Of a stretch of DNA of 64,000 nt, positions 1 to 12,300 are shown one piece after another. A model generated the notes under the pieces. The model saw only the letters and a list, made by a program, of their open reading frames with translations, was not told where the DNA came from and made no database searches. This DNA is from Dendrophyllia cribrosa (Eukaryota > Cnidaria > Anthozoa > Scleractinia > Dendrophylliidae), in assembly GCA_024195265.1 (NCBI GenBank), contig JAJLRJ010000011.1:7488610-7552609 (forward strand), in the 5' to 3' direction. Position numbers and translations under genes: made by a program. How positions within the stretch are numbered: position 1 is the stretch's first letter; each line of letters opens with the position of its first letter.

Positions 1-4
1 CGAG

Positions 5-273
5 GGCCGTACTGGGAGAATATCGGCCCTAGGTCTTGACAGTACAGACCGAGCGCAGCGAGGTCTGTACAAAAAAGACCAAGGGCAGATATTCTCCTAG
101 TATGGTCCTGAGCAAGCTTGGTTATAAGAAATTTATTACACAACTCCTGCCGGCAGGAGGAACAATTGGGACAACGCCCGGTCCAATACTTAGAGAATAT
201 TGGACTGGCAATTGAGCATTCCGATTGGTTGATTTTAGTTATTGGCCCTCTGACTGACTTAGTTGTGTAATAA
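5..273. mobile_element. Nested inverted-repeat element at the left edge
   Basis: Positions 5-25 and 88-108 are near-complementary, with a shorter inverted pair around 40-72 inside them. A further inverted pair (133-145 against 261-273, ACACAAC / GTTGTGT type) follows. This is typical of small non-autonomous DNA elements. It may continue beyond the window. Confidence 0.5.
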
Positions 274-337
274 TGTATTAAGTTTAACTGAGCAATGTCT
301 GCTAGTTCTCAGTTTCTCACTACTGAAGCCATAGCTC

Positions 338-700
338 TTGCTTCCCTTCAACTCCCAAGACTGCCAAAGATCAAAATTCAAGAAAAATTCCAAATTTTGT
401 TTTATAAAAATATTCAAAACAAATGGTACCATGCAAAAGTTCTGCCAATTTAAAGGAGCTTCATCCAAATGGTCACACCATAGGATTTCATCAACAGACT
501 CAAAAGTTAAAACAAATGGTGCCATGCAAAAGTACTGCTGAAGAGGTTTCATTTGAATGGTCACACCATAGGATTTCATCAACAGACTCAAAAGTTAGAA
601 CAAATGGTACCATGCAAAAGTACTGTTGAAGAGGTTTCATTTGAATGGTCACACCATAGGATTTCATCAACAGACTCAAAAGTTAGAACTACACTACATG
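338..700 (+). repeat. Tandem copies of the dispersed satellite, variant 1
   Basis: About three and a half copies of a unit of 85-90 bases containing GTACCATGCAAAAGT, TTTGAATGGTCACACCA and ACAGACTCAAAAGTTAGAAC. The same words recur at 2122-2300 (reverse), 8040-8290 and 48940-49280. A longer sister form of about 105 bases makes the arrays at 33.8, 37.6, 52.9 and 63 kb. The short open frames here are by-products of the repeat. Confidence 0.8.
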
Positions 701-1369
701 TCTCCATAATTTATTGACTCTGGGAGTGAATGGGTTTTAAAAAGGGATGATAAAGGGCAGTTATTAATTTTGTGCCCTTCAAATCGTATGGTGATTTTCT
801 GTCTGTGCACCTAAACTTTGGAATTTTTTACCAATTTTTACATGTACAAGCTCTCAACCAATGAGAGCTTGTACATGTATCTCTGTGGGTAATTTTAAAT
901 CTAATTTTAAACTGTTTCTTTTTACGCATGCTTTTAATTAAGTAATCTGGTACTTACAGTTTGTTTATTGTAAAGTGCCTTAAGACGTTAGGATTTGGCA
1001 CTATATAAATTTATATTGTAATTGTATTTTTTGGCAGAGAAGAAACGGTGGAACGATTTTTTGCGGGAACTTGTTTTTGCAATTTCATGCAATATGTTAG
1101 CATCTGAGCTACATCCAGACTTAATCATAATGGGGTTCAACTAGTACAGCATAATAAATAAAAAAATTATTTCAATTTAATGACTGCAGAAACTTTTGCC
1201 TACACTCTTAGAAGTTCTACATTAAATGATGCAAGAGATAGGTTAGGATAGTTTAGGTGACAATGACAAAAAAATTAGTTGAGTCCCTAGCATGAATAAT
1301 GATTAAATATAATTATTAAATTATTATAATTAAATTATAGCTTGATGAGCTAATTTAAAATTAAATAGA
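700..1369. other. Non-coding stretch downstream of the P450 gene
   Basis: AT-rich sequence with no supported gene. It contains one perfect hairpin at 839-879. The P450 transcript should end in this interval; a reverse-strand AATAAA lies at about 962-967, but no single poly(A) site stands out. Confidence 0.5.
839..879. repeat. Perfect 18-bp hairpin
   Basis: TACATGTACAAGCTCTCA is followed after five bases by its exact reverse complement. It could be a fold-back remnant or an extruded cruciform; no function is implied. Confidence 0.8.
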
Positions 1370-4300
1370 CTACCTCAGAGTTAAAGTGCATATTACACCA
1401 TCCCGAGGCCTTAATGTCAAATTCTCCTCAACTTGATCAGTTTGACCAGGGAGAATCTCAAACTTGAACTCTCTCAGGACCCTTGCCATCAAAACTTTTG
1501 CCTCAAACTGAGCCAAAGTCTTTCCAATGCAAGTTCGTGGTCCTAGAGAAAATGGAAAATACACTGACTGCGATATAGCTTCTTTACGAGATGGAGAAAA
1601 ACGATCTGGGTCAAACTCGTCTGGAGATTCCCAGAATTCAGGAGATTTGTGTATGGCAAAACAAGAAATAACCACTGGGGTATTCTCAGGTATTTTGTAA
1701 CCACCGAAATCGTCTTCCTTTTGAAGAATACGCTGGGTGGCGGCAATTGGAGGATGCTTTCGTAAACTCTCCTTTAGTGTCTGGTTGAGATATTGAAGTT
1801 TGTCAAGATCTTCATATTCCACAGTCTGACGACAACCAATGACTTCTTCAATCTCTTTTAAGATCCTGGCAAGAAATAGCAACTTCTAATCACACTCAAT
1901 GCCTCTGGAAATATATTGCTCCTTTTCTACAGCGACACAAAATACTGCCTGAACATAACACACTTAGTCAATTTACGGCTTTGGGTCTGTGTCCAGCCTC
2001 AGACCCATCCAAATGCAACAAAATAATCACTTTTACCTTCTTCGTCGCTAGATTTTTCATCTGGCTTTGTAGAAGCTAAGGGGAAAATCTCACTACTGGA
2101 GAGCTTCGTATCTCACTTTTTTTAAACCCTTTCACTCCCATAGTCAACTTTTGAGTTTTGTGAACAAAATCCTATCGTGTTACCATTCAAATGAAACCTC
2201 TTCAGCAGCACTGTTGCATGGTACCATTTGTTTTTCCATATTTTACAAAAAGGAAATTTAGGATTTTTCTTGAATTTTGATTTTTGGCACTCTTGGGAGT
2301 TCAAGGTTTAAATGCTATGAGAAGAAAATCCAACCTGTCTCTATTCACTAGATCTATCAGTCTATCAGCAGACCCTATTCCATAACTTGAAGGGATTCAG
2401 CAGAGATACATTTATTACAGCTTTTATATGGGACCCCTACATCTACATTAGATCAGAACAAAGGATTTTTGCCTTAGAAAAGAGTGTTGTTTTGAGCTAC
2501 ATACCTTTCTTCAATCTGTGGATGGTTCAAAATTTCATACAAAGTAAATGACAGCTGGTTTGAGGTAGTTTCTTGTCCTGTCAATGAAAAGATAATAAAT
2601 AAATAAATAAATAAATGAGATTATATGGCTTATTGAAACAAACTACCTTCACTGTACTCAGAGAAATGGTAATGAAGTTGCTTAAGCCCTTAGGTGAATC
2701 CCCTTATTTTCCAAACTGCCAAACTGGTAATAATATTATAAAAACATTTGAAAGGTTTCTTCTTCTTCCATTAAACTTGCCTCCTTCACTTCTGAAGATT
2801 TCAACAATAAATTAGTAAAACTTAATTATTATTTTTAATTATAACAAATAAAGAAAAAGAATGGTCATGTCTAGTAATCAAGACTGGCAAGCCTCTTTTT
2901 AAAAGAGGCCAAGATCGATGCTTGCACTACATCGTCGGGAAAACTGTTCCATTATCTCTGATCGTTCTGATGATTATGATTCATAGCTTATGCCATCTTA
3001 AACGGAGGAAGTTGCAGCTTTGACAGCAAAGGGGTTTAAAACATAAAAAACATCCTTCTCTTCATACATGCTAGTAGGTATACCCCCAAACTATATCTCA
3101 TTTTGCAGCTCTTGAGCAGTGATCAGTAAAGTAAATGAGTTCTATCTTTAGAGACATGCATTAAGAAACAACCTTTGGACTCTCTCCTACACAATTTGTG
3201 CTACCAACCCCCTCCCCCTGCCCCCCTCACCAATGCTATCCCATGGGTAAAAGCAGGTGACCATAACCTAACCCATTTGGAACGGGCAAAATATATGCAC
3301 AAGCCTTACGCACTGGTCAGCGGAATTACAAAAAGAAAAGTTTACAGCCGATAGATGGAAGGAATTTGCATACTTGTCACTGTCTATGACTCCTTCATCC
3401 AGTATTCACAAGTTAAAAAATATTTACATGTAGATGTTTGAGAGGTGGTCAATTATATCACATAGAGTAGGGCTAGGGGTATGATTTTATGTGTTCAATG
3501 GATAGATCTTTCCAAGACCATTTTGGTGGCCAAAATGACTAGATATTGAACAAGTTCATGCATAGGCAAAGAATAATAAATTGGCTGCAATTTTGGAACA
3601 ATGTGTAATATACCTGCAATAAAAATTGTCAGGAAATTATCCACCAAGTCATCGATATCAACATCAGGATTGTCTTGTGCTTCTTTTAGGATGTGTTCCA
3701 AAATATCTTTTGGTGTTTCCTCTCCATTCTGCAAAGCCAAGCACCGCTCTTCGATGACTTTCTTGGCAAAGTTACGGAGATATTTTACATTTTCAATAAT
3801 GGAATTTTGATATGGAAACATGGATGTCTGAAACATCCAAAATGGGTTTTGAAAACTCGATTGTAATCCTTGTAGAGTTTTGGACACAGCATCGGGAAAA
3901 GCAGAATCTGGATTTCCTATGTTGTCAAGATTTATGTTGAAGCCCACCTGAAAGAGAATTTTTGTTATTATAATTTTAATAAAAATTGTTGTAAATGGTT
4001 TGAACTCAGGGGTATCAGGAGTTTGTTGTGTGTGATCATCCAGTAAGGCTTTTACTGCCTGCAGAGTGTTTCATTGGGTATCCAAACACCTTATTGAAGT
4101 CGGTTAAAAACAACTTGGCTGCACCTCGCTTTTTAAACCCTCTTTAAACCTACTTTAAACAAGCAACTTTATCATGCTAATTATTAATTAAAAACTCTTT
4201 CATTTTAATTTGTTTTCAGTGTTTTCCACCTTTGTCGTGCCTCTTATTAGTTTAAATTCTTTGCAATTTTTTTGTAAATATTTGCTTTTGTTATTGCTGT

Positions 4301-5782
4301 AATAGCCTCATAAAACTTTTTGTAACTTCTTTGTAACTCATTTGCAACTGACGATGATCAAAGATCGATCGAAACATGTCTTCTTCAAAAGTCCAAAAAG
4401 TTGTCCTGTTTTTGAGTATTTTAACTACTCTGCTTCTATCCAGACTGTTTGCAAATTCTGATGAAACAATGTTTCTCATGTTTAATACCTGGCCTTACAA
4501 TGTACTTCAAAGGTACATTGTAGCAATACCAGGACAGGCACTGCATTCTCGTTCTGCCTTCAGTTGCGAGTCTGTGAAGTAGCACTTTACTCTATGTTGT
4601 AGTACGTAAAGTAATTCACGTTCAGTAGGAATATATCAAATGGGCCATTATATTTAATGTCCGCACCCTCCCTGTTGTTGAGGGATAGGGAAATTCTAGG
4701 GGGGGGTCAAGAGTCATTTCTGAAGGGGGAGCTACGTCGGTACCTTTTATCAATCAAAAACATCTTTCTTTCTCTGAAGGCAGGGTCCGAAGTTAGCTTT
4801 TTTCTATTGGCGCCAACTGGCGACTAAACCAAAATTTTTGGTCGCCAGATGGAAAATTTGTAATCGATTTGGCTAAAAATCAAAGTTATTGTTTGTATAA
4901 TTATCGTGGCCTGAAATAGTTAATCGCCCACTGGCGACCAGTTGTGAAATTCTGGTCGCCAGTGCAAAACTTTTAGTCGCATTTGCGACCAGGAAAGCGC
5001 AATTTCGGACCCTGGAAGGGGGAAATGTGTTGGCACTTTGATCTTTTTTTTTCTAAGGGGTAAAATTCATAATTGTTCCTCAATAGGGGGGGGGGAGGGG
5101 AGTGCGGATATTAAATGGCATGGCCCAATTTATATATGGCATCATAAATATAAGGTACAGTTAATACCTTGCCAATAATGTCAAGGGTAACTCTTGCGAA
5201 TTCGTCCACCATCCGAACAGGAGTTTTTCCATCGGCATGATTCCTCAGATTTTCCAGAAAATCGTCACAAATTGAATTAAAAGTGTCCATCAGGTTCATT
5301 AAATACCTCCTGTGAAATGCTGGGTTTAACATTGCTCGCTTACGACGCCAAATGTTGTGATCGATTTCCGTCAAAATACCCCGGCCAATGGCTCGCTGAC
5401 CGAACAGGTAGCTAAGCTTGGAATATACTCGATGTGCTTTGGGTAGATTCAATGTGACAAGGGCTTTCTTAGCGATGTCTGGATCGGAAAATATCACAAC
5501 AGGAATATGAAAAATCCACATAACGTAAACCGAACCGTACTCCCGATACCAGTTATTCCATATGTCGGACATGCCTCTGCCTTGAATTCTTTTCTTTTCT
5601 CGCCGAATAAACGGGATATTGCCGGTGAAAAAGCTATCTCTTGGTGGCCCGGGAATGTGACCGTAACGCGAATGTTGCAGGTGGACATACAACACAAACG
5701 ACAGAAATCCAATAAAGAGAAGGAAAATCAGAGTCAAGGCGATGTAAATCAACGTTGTTAGAGCCATTTTCACCTTGGTCAA
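1370..5782 (-). CDS. Cytochrome P450, CYP46A1-like (cholesterol 24-hydroxylase type), four exons
   Basis: Coding exons in transcript order are 5168-5782, 3614-3947, 2505-2577 and 1370-1865. All have GT-AG borders and join in frame to 505 codons, the usual family length. Residues about 8-35 form a hydrophobic ER anchor, followed by a basic-proline hinge (IPGPP near 43-47). The I-helix reads AGQETTS (about 316-322); Gln sits where CYP46 proteins usually have His. The ExxR motif is E373-R376, the PERF-like motif is FDPDRF (425-430), and the heme loop is FSLGPRTCIG with ligand Cys453. The family is a membrane-bound monooxygenase that hydroxylates sterols with electrons from P450 reductase. The exact substrate here is unproven, since cnidarians have many lineage-specific P450s. 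The start at 5780-5782 was chosen as the first Met of the open frame; Met6 is an alternative. The gene appears intact and is head to head with the EF-hand gene. Confidence 0.9.
2122..2300 (-). repeat. Satellite variant 1 fragment in P450 intron 3
   Basis: A reverse-oriented copy of the unit seen at 338-700, inside the intron between 1866 and 2504. It carries the CCATTCAAATGAAACCTC and GCATGGTACCATTTG words. Confidence 0.7.
2593..2616. repeat. (AAAT)n microsatellite
   Basis: Five to six AAAT units next to the acceptor side of P450 exon 3. Confidence 0.85.
4348..4380 (+). other. Hammerhead-like core motif, degraded
   Basis: CTGACGA is followed by a short self-complementary stretch (GATC...GATC), then GAAAC and GTC, in the order of a small hammerhead ribozyme core (CUGANGA, stem II, GAAA, cleavage triplet). 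Penelope-like retroelements are known to carry such motifs. No reverse-transcriptase frame is nearby, so at most this is a decayed terminal fragment. Confidence 0.3.
4642..5126. mobile_element. Terminal-inverted-repeat element split by a CAGGGTC element
   Basis: The outer ends (4642-4671 and about 5097-5126) are near-complementary: GGGCCATTATATTTAATGTC against its reverse complement with a few differences. A second element sits inside at 4781-5014, bounded by CAGGGTCCGAA and TTCGGACCCTG and flanked on both sides by GAAGG (4776-4780 and 5015-5019), a 5-base target duplication. Both lie in P450 intron 1. Confidence 0.75.
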
Positions 5783-6388
5783 CGTGTGAGTGTTAAAAAG
5801 TGCTCAATTGCCGAAGGAAAGTTACTAAAAATCATGAGACAAACACAAATACATCATGATGTTGCAAAATTTAGCGGCCATTTTGGAATTTAGTCCGACT
5901 GTCACGTGAGATTAGTGCCCAGGCTATCCGCGTTCCTCTTTGGTGACCGCGGGCTCAAATAAATTAATGAAATCATAACTGAAATCATTGCTGTTGCTCT
6001 GTCCAGCGGTTTACGCCACCGTTGCCAGGAGAAGATCAACACAAGAAATCTTGGAAAACTGTTTTTAGCTCATTTGATCAACAAGGAGAGACCATTTTAC
6101 CTTCTCAAGGAATCAATCAACGCGATCCTGGGAAAAAATTCATTGCTTTCACTGCATTTGAACCTTCTTCGTTGCCAGATACGTGCATTTTGTTAATATA
6201 CCGCCGTAAAAAGGTAAGTTATCTTGTGCAAATTCAGAGAACGCACTTTTGGTAGTAAGAGCTACATGTAGAGTTCGTCCACCTACTGCTTGGCCATGAA
6301 TGCATGCATAGCTGTAAAGTTCATCGGACGCTCTAGTTCTTAACATGTTTTGTTTTCCCTTTAGACCGGAGACATTCAGTGTTAAAAA
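5783..6388. promoter_or_regulatory. Shared head-to-head promoter region (P450 / EF-hand gene)
   Basis: About 600 bases separate the two divergent start codons. On the plus strand there is a good donor (AAAAAG then GTAAGTT, about 6211) and an acceptor (CCCTTTAG, about 6364) just before the EF-hand start, so the EF-hand transcript probably has a non-coding first exon ending near 6211. GTTGCCAGGAGAAG at 6021-6034 resembles an RFX X-box but misses consensus. No TATA box is evident. Confidence 0.5.
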
Positions 6389-9300
6389 ATGGTATCCGCT
6401 GTGGCAAACGACTATCAAAACATGGTAAGTTTACATAAGCTTAATGGTTTCATGGTTTGTAAAGATTGTTTTTGCCAAGTGAATTAAAGAAGACAAACTT
6501 TTATTTTTATATTACACAAAGTTTATTGCACAAAAGTTACAAAGCATTACATATCATCATTATGTTTCCTATAACAATATTTTGTTTAGACCAATTTATT
6601 GTCTACCTTCAGAGAACCGATCAGTATGTTAAGACCATTAAAAAAATTGAACATTAACATAAAAAATATAAGCAATGGGTCACTCCAAATTCACATCTAG
6701 TAGTATTCTTTCTCCTCTAATTAATGCCCTTTACAGCTAAAATTTGTAATATAATCATTTCTTTCCAAGATTAAAAATTATAGACAGTGTTCTCAGTTGA
6801 ACTCGTAAACCGTAACACCTGTGAGGGGTGTCATTACTAAGTGTTACAGCTGTGAATTAAGTGTTTCGATCAATACAAAGTTTAGTAAGACCTTTTGGCC
6901 ATGTGCCACATTGTTACGGCTGTTAACAGAAATAGAACAGTTGATGAAAAAGTTATTGAGAACCCTGATAGACATCAATAATTTTATTACAGGTTGTCAT
7001 TTTATGTAATATTAACAAAACTTGCTTTCATCGACTGGGTTGATATTCGGTAAAGTGGTAAAGAGATTCAAAAATCGATAAAAGCTCAAATTTTTGACAT
7101 GCTAGCTCTTTGTCAGAACAAATCAGAGCAATTCGGGTTTTTTTTTTTGACAAAGAGCTAGCGTTCTGAACATGAGCTTCTTTACGGTGGCCAATTTAAC
7201 CTTTCAAGTCAGTTGTTTCACATGTTTCACTTCCCCAGTGGTCGGTCAAACTTTAAATCTATAATGACCAACAGCAGTGAACAAACATGCTACATAAAGT
7301 GACACATGCATAAACAATCGACCTCGTCGCCTGATGAAGACTAGCAGGAAAAGCAGTTGAAACGTCACCATCATCACCTCAAAGTGACTCCATCGTGAAA
7401 CAAAATTTAATGAATAAAAGTTTATCTATCTTACAAATCACAATGAACAATAACCACATCTTTAATAAAAATTATGTCATTGTTTGATACCTGCAAATCA
7501 AATTGTTATGGTTTATAATTTTTTGTAAATGATGTGTTGATTCTAAGTATTTATATACAACTGACAGGCAGCACATATTAAGTTAATTGCTATAACAAAT
7601 CTTGGGGAGTATTTTTATAAATGTTATTTCCATTATCAAGACAGTGATCATATTGTGCATGAAACTTTCAGTCACTGTCATTTTTCCTCTAATGTAGACT
7701 TTTACCAGTCCCTTGGCTCTGAAAGAAGTTGAAGACAACATAAGGAAAGTTGTCAATGCCAGAAATGTGAGATTAACAGAGTACTTTAAGGATTTTGATC
7801 GGCTTAGAACTGGTTTTATTACAAGTAAGTTCAATTAACATAAACACAGCAAAATATACAGTTGTCCATATTAATGACCCCTGATGGGCCATCAGAAAGT
7901 TAGCGGTATTTAAACGAGGTGGTCATATTATTAACAGGGCTTTAATAGACAAAACAACTGTGCACATTTTAAATTTTTGTTTGGGATTGTTACAGCTGTA
8001 GGTAGTTGTGTTAACGCACAGGGGTAGTTGTATTAACCTTTCACGTCACTCCCAAGATAATTTGTCAAAAATGAAAAATAATTCAAGAAAATCCTAAATT
8101 TAGTTTTGTAAAATATTGCAAAACAAATCATACATGTACCATGCAAAAGTATTGCTGAAGAGGTTTCATTTAAATGGTCACACCATAGGATTTTGTCAAC
8201 AGACTCAAAAGTTAGAACTAGTACACTACATGTCTTCATTCCAACATCTCCACAAAAAAATTATTGACTGTGGGAATGAAAGGGTTAATGGGGCAGTCAT
8301 AAGGCAGGACTTCTCCTTCAGTGCGTTCACCTGTAGACTACTAGCAGTCCCTTTCTACATCATGTAGGTAATCATAAGTGGGCATTTAGCTAATCATGCA
8401 CATAAAATGATCATACATACATAATTTATTTACCTTCTGCAAAGAGAAATTTCATATCTCTGGGACCCCCGTATAATTATCTTCTACATGTACACTGTAT
8501 ATCAAAAGTAACAATAACAAATCTCTAGTAAATAATGAACTCATTATTTTTTCCTTGTATTGGTACAGAGACTCAATTTGACCGTTGCTTGGATCAATTA
8601 TTTGGAATTGTTCTGAGCCCAGAGGATGATGCAAAGTTGATGGAAAAATACGGCAGTGCTGATCCAAAGTGTAAAGGGATGGTTAGCTATCGAAAATTCT
8701 GTGAGGTGATTGGGGCAGGTAACATTATATTTTTTTGTTATTTCAAGTCATTGGTATGTAATGGGGGGCAACTAGATCTAGAGGGTATCAATTCTCCCAG
8801 GGGGTGTGAAATCCCCCTGAGAGGGAGCAGGTAGCAGCATTGGTTTGACCCAATACCCTTTTAAGGTGGCTCACAACAGTTCCCAGAATTTTCCATCACC
8901 TATACTTTGATGGATCAATACTATAATTCTTTATCAGTTGATGCTTCAATAATGGTATCAAACAAATGTCCAATCATTGGTGAACAAGTTGTGGTCTCTT
9001 TTATGATGTAACAGGTTACCATAGCAACAGTATAACCTGTTAAAGACACCCTTAATTTTAGCTTTACATGCTTATAACTAAAAAGCGAGCTGGATGACCC
9101 CCATTTTTTGTTATTGAATTGTAATTGGCATGTCGAGATACAACTTTTTGCAAAGTTTAAAAAATTCTGTACATAGGGTTCAGAGCCACCTTAAATTTTC
9201 ACCCTGTGCTGATAATATTAAATAAGGAAAATCCCAGCCACAATCTTACTTCACCATGTCTGAGAGAATTTTACAGTGTAAGTCAGAACCTGGTTATTTT

Positions 9301-12300
9301 TAATAATTATTTATGTGGCTTGATGTAATTGAAGGGCCGAGAGCATGTCCAGCCTATATGACTTTTTAGGCCTTTTTTTATTTTTTCTTGCTCAGATTTG
9401 GCCAATTTTGGCATGTGAACTAGAAATTAGTTGCAAAACATTGTTCCGAATTTTTTTCCGTTGTTTTTTCCGTCGTTTTCGAGAAATACCGTATGCAAAA
9501 AAAAAAAAATCAATCAATCAAAGGCTCCTATTGTAACGCAATGTTGCGGTAAGCTTCTGTTTTCGCACTGACACGGTTCGATATTTTTTTAAAATTAAAC
9601 GTAAGGAATTTTGACGAACGCAAAAAAAGTAAATCACTTTCATAATGTCCAGTTCGAAGAAAAAAAAAAAAAAATGATGCTGAGCGTGATTCGAACCCGG
9701 AGCCGTCCGAGCGCAAATCCCCGACCAAACCACTAGACCATCGACGAACACATGCTCACTTCAGGCTAAGTTTTATTATTTAAAGGTTGATACGCATCAA
9801 AACGCGTATCTCAATTTCAAAATCCTTTTAGATCGAATTTAATGTTGCATTAAAGACTCCAAATGCGAAACGTCTTCCCGCCGGCCAGCAACAACTCACT
9901 TCGAGCTGCCCAAAGCTGTATTTCAAGTGCCCGACCACGCACAGCGGACCCATCTACCACTGTCGCAAAGCATGTCGGGAAATCCTACAACAAAACCGAA
10001 ATGGAGTTCCCGACCGAAAGTTATTGCAAAATACTAGAAGTCTCAAAGCACTTCGGATATCGGGCATTTCGACCACGGCACGGGATGGGAAATGGCCCAC
10101 AACTCTCAACGCTGCCCCTTTTCTGATCCGAAGTGATTCCAGACTTTCCCGCCGGCTCGTCTTCCCGACCAAGGTTCGTTTTTCACCTCGAGCGCTAAAT
10201 GGCGCTTCAGACACAAGGAAGGACAAGAAACACGACTCGTTTCTTTGAGAAGTGCTAGAGACTCAAGGATTTCCGGACTTAATGATGTCTTTCAATCACC
10301 GGACGGGCCTCATACACGTTGGCTTACACACACGCTACAGAGGCGATGTGTTGCCGTAGTGAGCTCACGATAGATAAGCGAGCCAGGCGTGCGTAAATAA
10401 CGGTATTTTCGTTTAGTTGTTGACACTGGTCAGAAGTATTGCAGTCGCGTATTCTCACGGCCAAACTGCTTTCAAATGGCTTCGAAATTGCGCTCTGAAT
10501 GTACCGTCAAAGCACTGGAGGGCCAGAACTCTGCTTTTTTCAGGTGAAATTGGTCAAATTCCTTAGGGTTAGTGCAAATTCGACAAGGGCTTGTGATATT
10601 ATTCGCTGTACGATAAAATGAGGCTATTCTGAGCTATTCTGAGCGAGAAAAAATAAAAAAAGGCCTAAAAAGTCATATAGGCTGCATGGACATGCTCTCG
10701 GCCCTTCAATTTAATATGCAATTTAATAGGCAATTTAAGTTAAACTCGAGTCAATGCAGTCAGCATGCAGTCGCATGACCTGTGGGGCATCCCATGAGTT
10801 TTTCGCTGGTCTTTAATATTCGTGTGTTACATATTGCATTGCATTCAAGCTGCTTGTTACAGATCAATTGCCTTACTGTTAAGTGAATTATCAGAAGATT
10901 AAATTGCATTATGTTTTACTAGCTTCTGTTAAAGTAAATGGACTAAAATTGGACCAATAAAGTTACAATATATGTTATAAGAGGTAAATCAGTTATAAAT
11001 AGTTAATATATATTTATTTTAATCTTACCAGTTTTTAATCCTGATCTCCTGAATGAAGATCCAGCAACACAAAAAATCGGTCCTGCTGTAAGGTAAAACT
11101 CAACTTGAAGCTCTAATGGTACTTAACTCCTTGGTATAGAAAAACAAACGATGTCATTAAAACTTAGTTCTGCTAATTAAAGAGCTTTCATTATTTTACA
11201 GTCAAACCGGATGTTCCCTTGCGCGCGACTTTGCAACTTTGTCACGCAATGTTGGTAACTTGATCATCAAGTTGCTCGAGCAAGTTGCAAACGTTTCGGG
11301 AAGTTCGTTCGGCAGAGTTGCTTTTGTTTTCGCAGAAGATTCGACAAGTTGACTTTTCTGGGTGGATTTCATGGCTTCTTCATTTTTACATCGAAGTGAC
11401 ATGATATCGCTGCCGAAGAGAAAGCAAGTGATTGCTTTATGGTCATCTGGTTATAAACAACAGGAAATAAGGACAAGATTACGTCTTTCGCATTAAACTG
11501 TTTCAAATATAGTCCATCGATTTCTGCAAATTGGCTACGCGATTCCAGGTAAACCTGGCGGAAAAGAACGGTCCGTTTCTACTCCACATGTTTTAGAATT
11601 TGTTGAATACTGCAAGACATTTAAACCAGGACAATTCAGCAAGCCCTTATTGAAAATGGCGTTTGTAAAGCAGCAACTCTTCCCGCTCGTTCAACGGTCG
11701 GTGATATTTTGAAGAAAGATTTCACTTGGAAGAAACTTTCTGTTCGTCCGGAAGAATCATTAACACAAGAGAACCTTCAGAAAACATGACACGAGGAACT
11801 GCGGCAAGGAATTTGGTGGGGAATCTTCAAAAAGCATTTGCAACTTGCTCGACCAACCTGATGATCAAATTACCAACATTGCGTGGCAAAGTTGCAAAGT
11901 TGCGCGCAAGGGAACATCCGGTTTGACTGTAAATGGTATTTAATATACGTCATTGGACTTCATACAAAATCGTATATTTAGAACAACCTTGTACGGCATA
12001 ATAAACAGCACAACATACGTACCACATGGAAACTGCTGATATAGTTTTTATTGGAATCATGGTCACAATTTTAATAGGATTTCATTTTTAATTAATGGTC
12101 ACACTGTAGAAATTCATCAACAAACTTCAGTAAAGTGATAACAATTAATAATAATCCCTTACAAAATGAGGCACTATCTTTTTACTATCTTATAATAATT
12201 ATTATTATTATTTAGTGACAATTTTTTGTATTATGTCTATTTTATCGACAAGTAGCAATACAGTGGATCGTCGTCCTCTTAGTCCAGCATCTTTATCAAA

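Noticed and set aside
6022..6255. 77-codon frame before the EF-hand start
   Set aside because: A strong donor at about 6211 cuts it, and it does not join the downstream frame as coding sequence, so it is better read as 5' UTR.
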